Assembly: GCA_028279705.1 (NCBI GenBank) | Contig: JANQNF010000012.1 | Span: forward strand, 32,163-96,162 | Source: an archaeon | Lineage (GTDB): Archaea > Aenigmatarchaeota > Aenigmatarchaeia > QMZP01 > JAFGSV01 | Reading direction: 5' to 3' | Length of the DNA stretch: 64,000 nt | Shown here: piece by piece, positions 61,741-64,000 of the stretch | Numbering within the stretch: position 1 is the first letter of the stretch | Layout: each line of letters begins with the position of its first letter | Program-made: the position numbers and the translations under genes | The notes under the pieces: generated by a model | Seen by the model: only the letters and a program-made list of their open reading frames with translations | What the model was told of the DNA's origin: nothing | The model's database searches: none

Positions 61741-63006
61741 TTACGTACCTTCCTGCCAGCTGTTAAGGTACTTTATTTGCTCCTCGTCAAGTTTGTCTAT
61801 CTTCACACCGTACGTTGCAAGCTTGAGAAGCGATATGTCCTGGTCTATCTCTTCTGGAAGCTCTATCACTTCAGGCTTCATCTTTCCCTTGTTCTTCACA
61901 AGGTACTCGCAGGCAAGCGCCTGGCCACAAAACGATGTATCCATCACGGTCGACGAGTGCCCTTCTGCGAGTGCAAGGTTTACAAGCCTTCCCTGCGCAA
62001 GGCAGAATATCCTGTTTCCGTTCGGCATTGTAAACTCCTCGACAAATGGCCTCACTTCCCTGACGCCTTTTGAAGCTTCCTTGAGGCCCGCATAGTCTAT
62101 TTCTATGTCAAAGTGGCCGGAATTGCACACTATTGCGCCGTCCTTCATCTTTTCCATGTGCTTTCTCTTTATGACGTGCTTGTTTCCGGTAAGTGTTATG
62201 AATATGTCACCTGTTGATGCAACGTCGTCCATCTGCCTTATTTCGTATCCGTCGTAGAATGCCTGTAGTGCCCTGAAAGGATCGACTTCTGTCACGATAA
62301 CCTTTCCGCCCATTCCCTTGGCCCTGAGCGCAACACCCTTTCCGCAGCTTCCATATCCTGCGACGACTACCACCTTTCCTGAGACAAGAACATTCGTTCC
62401 CCTCTTTATACCATCCCAGGTAGATTCGCCGGTTCCTATGTAATTGTCGAGAAGGTGTTTTGTCTTGTTGTCGTTTACGGCAACGACCGGATACTTCAGT
62501 GCACCATCGCGCACCATCGAGTTGAGCCTTATTATCCCGGTGGTTGTCTCTTCACAACCGCCGATTATGCTCGGTATGAGGTCAGGGTGCTTCGAATGTA
62601 TCTCACTGACCAGGTCACAGCCATCGTCTATCGTTATGTTAGGCTTCTGGTCTATGACATAGCCTATGTACCTGTAGTAATCTTCTGTAGTTTCGCCCTT
62701 GTATGCCCATACGTGCACGCCTTCCTTTGCAAGGGCCGCAGCAACGTCATCCTGTGTCGAAAGCGGGTTGCAACCGGTTATCGCAACCTTTGCACCGCCT
62801 GCCGCAAGGGTCCTGACGAGAATAGCGGTTTCCTTTGTCACGTGAAGCGCAAGGCCGATGGTCACGCCTTCGAAAGGCTTCTCCTTTTCGAATCGCTCCC
62901 TTATCTTCAGCAGCGCTCCCATTTCCATCTCAGCCACGTCGAGCTTTATCTTCCCCTGCTCTGCGAGGCTGATGTCCTTGACTTCGTAATTATCACCCTT
63001 ATCCAT
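61741..63006 (-). CDS. ahcY: S-adenosylhomocysteine hydrolase (adenosylhomocysteinase)
   Basis: 421 residues. The NAD-binding glycine motif is VVVAGYGSCGKGVALRAKG, and substrate-site signatures include ITGCNPLSTQDDVAAAL, CEETTTGIIRL and DNKTKHLLDNYIGTGES. The C-terminal part (FSLAEGHSS-like region, here NLALAEGHSSTVMD) is complete. It removes the methylation by-product SAH, giving adenosine and homocysteine. AGGTGATTTT precedes ATG 63006. It is divergent from an Lrp-type regulator across a phased operator array, suggesting control by that protein. Confidence 0.96.
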   Translation of the reverse strand: MDKGDNYEVKDISLAEQGKIKLDVAEMEMGALLKIRERFEKEKPFEGVTIGLALHVTKETAILVRTLAAGGAKVAITGCNPLSTQDDVAAALAKEGVHVWAYKGETTEDYYRYIGYVIDQKPNITIDDGCDLVSEIHSKHPDLIPSIIGGCEETTTGIIRLNSMVRDGALKYPVVAVNDNKTKHLLDNYIGTGESTWDGIKRGTNVLVSGKVVVVAGYGSCGKGVALRAKGMGGKVIVTEVDPFRALQAFYDGYEIRQMDDVASTGDIFITLTGNKHVIKRKHMEKMKDGAIVCNSGHFDIEIDYAGLKEASKGVREVRPFVEEFTMPNGNRIFCLAQGRLVNLALAEGHSSTVMDTSFCGQALACEYLVKNKGKMKPEVIELPEEIDQDISLLKLATYGVKIDKLDEEQIKYLNSWQEGT

Positions 63007-63025
63007 AAAATCACCTGAATTTTTA

Positions 63026-63112
63026 ACGTTGTAATCATTTTCGTGAACAATTATATAGTTTCACGTCTATTTCACGTAAATTTTACGTAATAAATGTTAA
63101 TTTCACGTGAAA
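63026..63112. promoter_or_regulatory. Phased ACGT-box array between ahcY and lrp
   Basis: CACGT/ACGT-type boxes occur with cores beginning at 63026 (TTAACGTT), 63041 (TTCGTGAA), 63063 (TTTCACGT), 63074 (TTTCACGTAAA), 63085 (TTACGTAA) and 63105 (TTTCACGTGAAA, a perfect palindrome). From 63041 on, spacings are 22, 11, 11 and 20 nt, that is, whole helical turns. This is what a wrapping Lrp-type octamer would bind. Confidence 0.65.
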
Positions 63113-63113
63113 A

Positions 63114-63151
63114 ATATGAATATTTATGTGTATAATGTAAAATATTCATAT
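63114..63151. promoter_or_regulatory. 12-bp inverted repeat overlapping the lrp start
   Basis: ATATGAATATTT (63114-63125) and its exact complement AAATATTCATAT (63140-63151) are separated by 14 nt. The second arm covers the lrp start codon, and the first overlaps the likely TATA region. An autoregulatory operator is the simplest reading. Confidence 0.6.
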
Positions 63152-63572
63152 GGACCAGCGTGACAGGAAGATAATTGACATCCTGAAAAAGGACTGCAGG
63201 TCGACTTCAAGGGAGATTGCAGAAAAGCTCGGCATGAGGCCGACGACGGTCCATCAGCGCGTGCTGAAACTGAAGAAAGACGGTATAATAGAACGCTTCA
63301 CTGTCAAGCTCAGTGATGAAAAGGTAGGCGAGGATTTCGTTGCCTTCATGTTCGTGAAGGCGAGCCCTGACACCAACATAGGAAGGGATGTTCTTTCAAA
63401 CCGCAATGTCAAGGAAGTGTTCGGCCTTACGGGAGAATATGACATGCTGTTCAAGATGAAGTTCCGGGGAGTTTCGGAATTCAACGAATTCGTACTGAGT
63501 TTCAGGAAGAACCAAAAAGTCGTGAGCACTCTCACGATGGTGGCTACGGCAAACCTCAAAGAGGAAGTCTAG
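63150..63572 (+). CDS. Lrp/AsnC-family transcription regulator
   Basis: 140 residues. The N-terminal winged helix is DQRDRKIIDILKKDCR followed by REIAEKLGMRPTTVHQRVLK. The C-terminal RAM ligand domain runs from about residue 60 (FVAFMFVKASPD and VFGLTGEYDMLFKMKF). It is the usual Lrp length. Its position divergent from ahcY, with multiple phased boxes between them, makes it the likely regulator of SAH recycling and of itself. The ligand is unknown; SAH, methionine or another amino acid are candidates. Confidence 0.92.
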   Translation: MDQRDRKIIDILKKDCRSTSREIAEKLGMRPTTVHQRVLKLKKDGIIERFTVKLSDEKVGEDFVAFMFVKASPDTNIGRDVLSNRNVKEVFGLTGEYDMLFKMKFRGVSEFNEFVLSFRKNQKVVSTLTMVATANLKEEV

Positions 63573-63574
63573 GA

Positions 63575-63583
63575 TTTTTTAAG
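63575..63583 (+). promoter_or_regulatory. TATA-like box for isopentenyl phosphate kinase
   Basis: TTTTTTAAG centred about 25 nt before ATG 63604, directly after the lrp stop codon; a leaderless transcript is likely. Confidence 0.45.
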
Positions 63584-63603
63584 TCCGACGTTAAGAATAC
63601 CAC

Positions 63604-64000
63604 ATGCAAGAACTCATTCTGCTCAAGATAGGCGGTTCTGTGTGCACAGAGAAATCCAGGAACAGTTTCAAAGTCAGGACAGGTGCAGTCAGAAAGATCG
63701 CAAAGGAGATAGTCGACGCAAGAAAGCAGAAGGATTTCAGACTCATCTTGGTCAATGGTGCAGGACCTTTTGGGCACACCAACGTCAGCGATTACGACAT
63801 AAATCACGGCCTGAAGAGTCCCCGGGATTTTGAGGGGTTCTGTAAGACCATTTGCGACTGCGGATATCTCAACTGGAAAGTCAGTGACGTCCTGAGAAAT
63901 GCCGGTCTCCATTCGATACCTTATCCGAGTTCATCCGTCATAGTCCAGGCGGGAAAACGTATAACGTCTTTTCACATGGATGTCATCAAAAGACTTTGGG
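63604..64000 (+). CDS. ipk: Isopentenyl phosphate kinase, 3' end beyond the window
   Basis: The first ~132 residues of an amino-acid-kinase-fold protein; the frame is open to the window end. The N terminus ELILLKIGGSVCTEKS is the Lys-Gly-Gly ATP loop. NGAGPFGHTNVSDYDI contains the His that distinguishes isopentenyl phosphate kinase, placed as in that family. It phosphorylates isopentenyl phosphate, the product of the UbiD-type decarboxylase, to IPP, completing the archaeal mevalonate route seen in this window. A TTTTTTAAG box precedes the ATG. Confidence 0.9.
   Translation, partial: MQELILLKIGGSVCTEKSRNSFKVRTGAVRKIAKEIVDARKQKDFRLILVNGAGPFGHTNVSDYDINHGLKSPRDFEGFCKTICDCGYLNWKVSDVLRNAGLHSIPYPSSSVIVQAGKRITSFHMDVIKRLW

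Noticed and set aside
1..64000. CRISPR arrays, rRNA genes or insertion sequences with transposases
   Set aside because: No regularly spaced direct repeats with unique spacers, no rRNA-like sequence and no transposase reading frame were seen; the only mobile elements are the intein and the LAGLIDADG gene.

Overview
The window is archaeal chromosomal DNA. It encodes DNA topoisomerase VI (Top6A and Top6B), aIF1A, ribosomal protein S17e, archaeal-type PheRS and GlyRS, an Nre DNA-repair protein, a tRNA-splicing endonuclease with two intron-containing tRNA genes, class III (archaellin/pilin-type) signal peptides, and the archaeal form of the mevalonate pathway. Internal operon genes often carry GGTGAT-like Shine-Dalgarno sites 3-4 nt before the start codon. 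Several first genes instead have a TATA-like box about 25-28 nt before the start codon, which suggests leaderless transcripts. The lineage cannot be fixed from sequence alone; a DPANN-type or other uncultured archaeon is my guess.

1-23.0 kb: eleven consecutive minus-strand genes, apparently expressed from one promoter at about 23.0 kb. Five small proteins with an N-terminal membrane segment (pilin-like or membrane-anchored) are followed by two copies of one three-gene module: a ~640-residue class III signal protein, a giant Cys-rich multipass protein, and a signal-peptide protein with Ig-like domains. The second giant carries about 1,250 extra residues of Ig-like repeats. This looks like a surface structure or adhesin system that I cannot match to a described one.

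23-37.4 kb: information processing. Present are NreA, an EndoIII-like glycosylase, aIF1A, a two-KH protein, Top6B interrupted by a 470-residue LAGLIDADG intein, Top6A, tRNA-Asn with an intron at 30/31, a free-standing LAGLIDADG gene running into that tRNA, an AbrB-like mini-protein, tRNA-Phe with an intron at 22/23, an EndA whose expected catalytic Lys is Ala, S17e, an HPF-like protein, a dCTP deaminase/dUTPase-fold protein, GlyRS and a UbiA-like membrane protein.

37.4-51.1 kb: PheS (shortened at its N terminus), PheT, MinD, tRNA-Arg and a glycosyltransferase. A surface-protein block follows: a lamin-tail-domain protein, a CBS protein, a membrane-anchored cohesin, a dockerin-cohesin-Ig protein and a protein ending in a domain like the type IX secretion C-terminal signal. 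A KaiC-like ATPase closes the region.

51.1-64 kb: isoprenoid synthesis. Prenyl diphosphate synthase, mevalonate kinase, UbiD decarboxylase, an LpdD-like flavin chaperone, both subunits of phosphomevalonate dehydratase (AcnX), UbiX and the start of isopentenyl phosphate kinase are present. Together they take mevalonate to IPP, with prenyl chain elongation, by the anhydromevalonate route. Interleaved are a Nudix protein, two HAD phosphatase-like proteins, an HD hydrolase and a pair of unrecognised paralogues. S-adenosylhomocysteinase and an Lrp-type regulator are divergent across a helically phased array of ACGT boxes.
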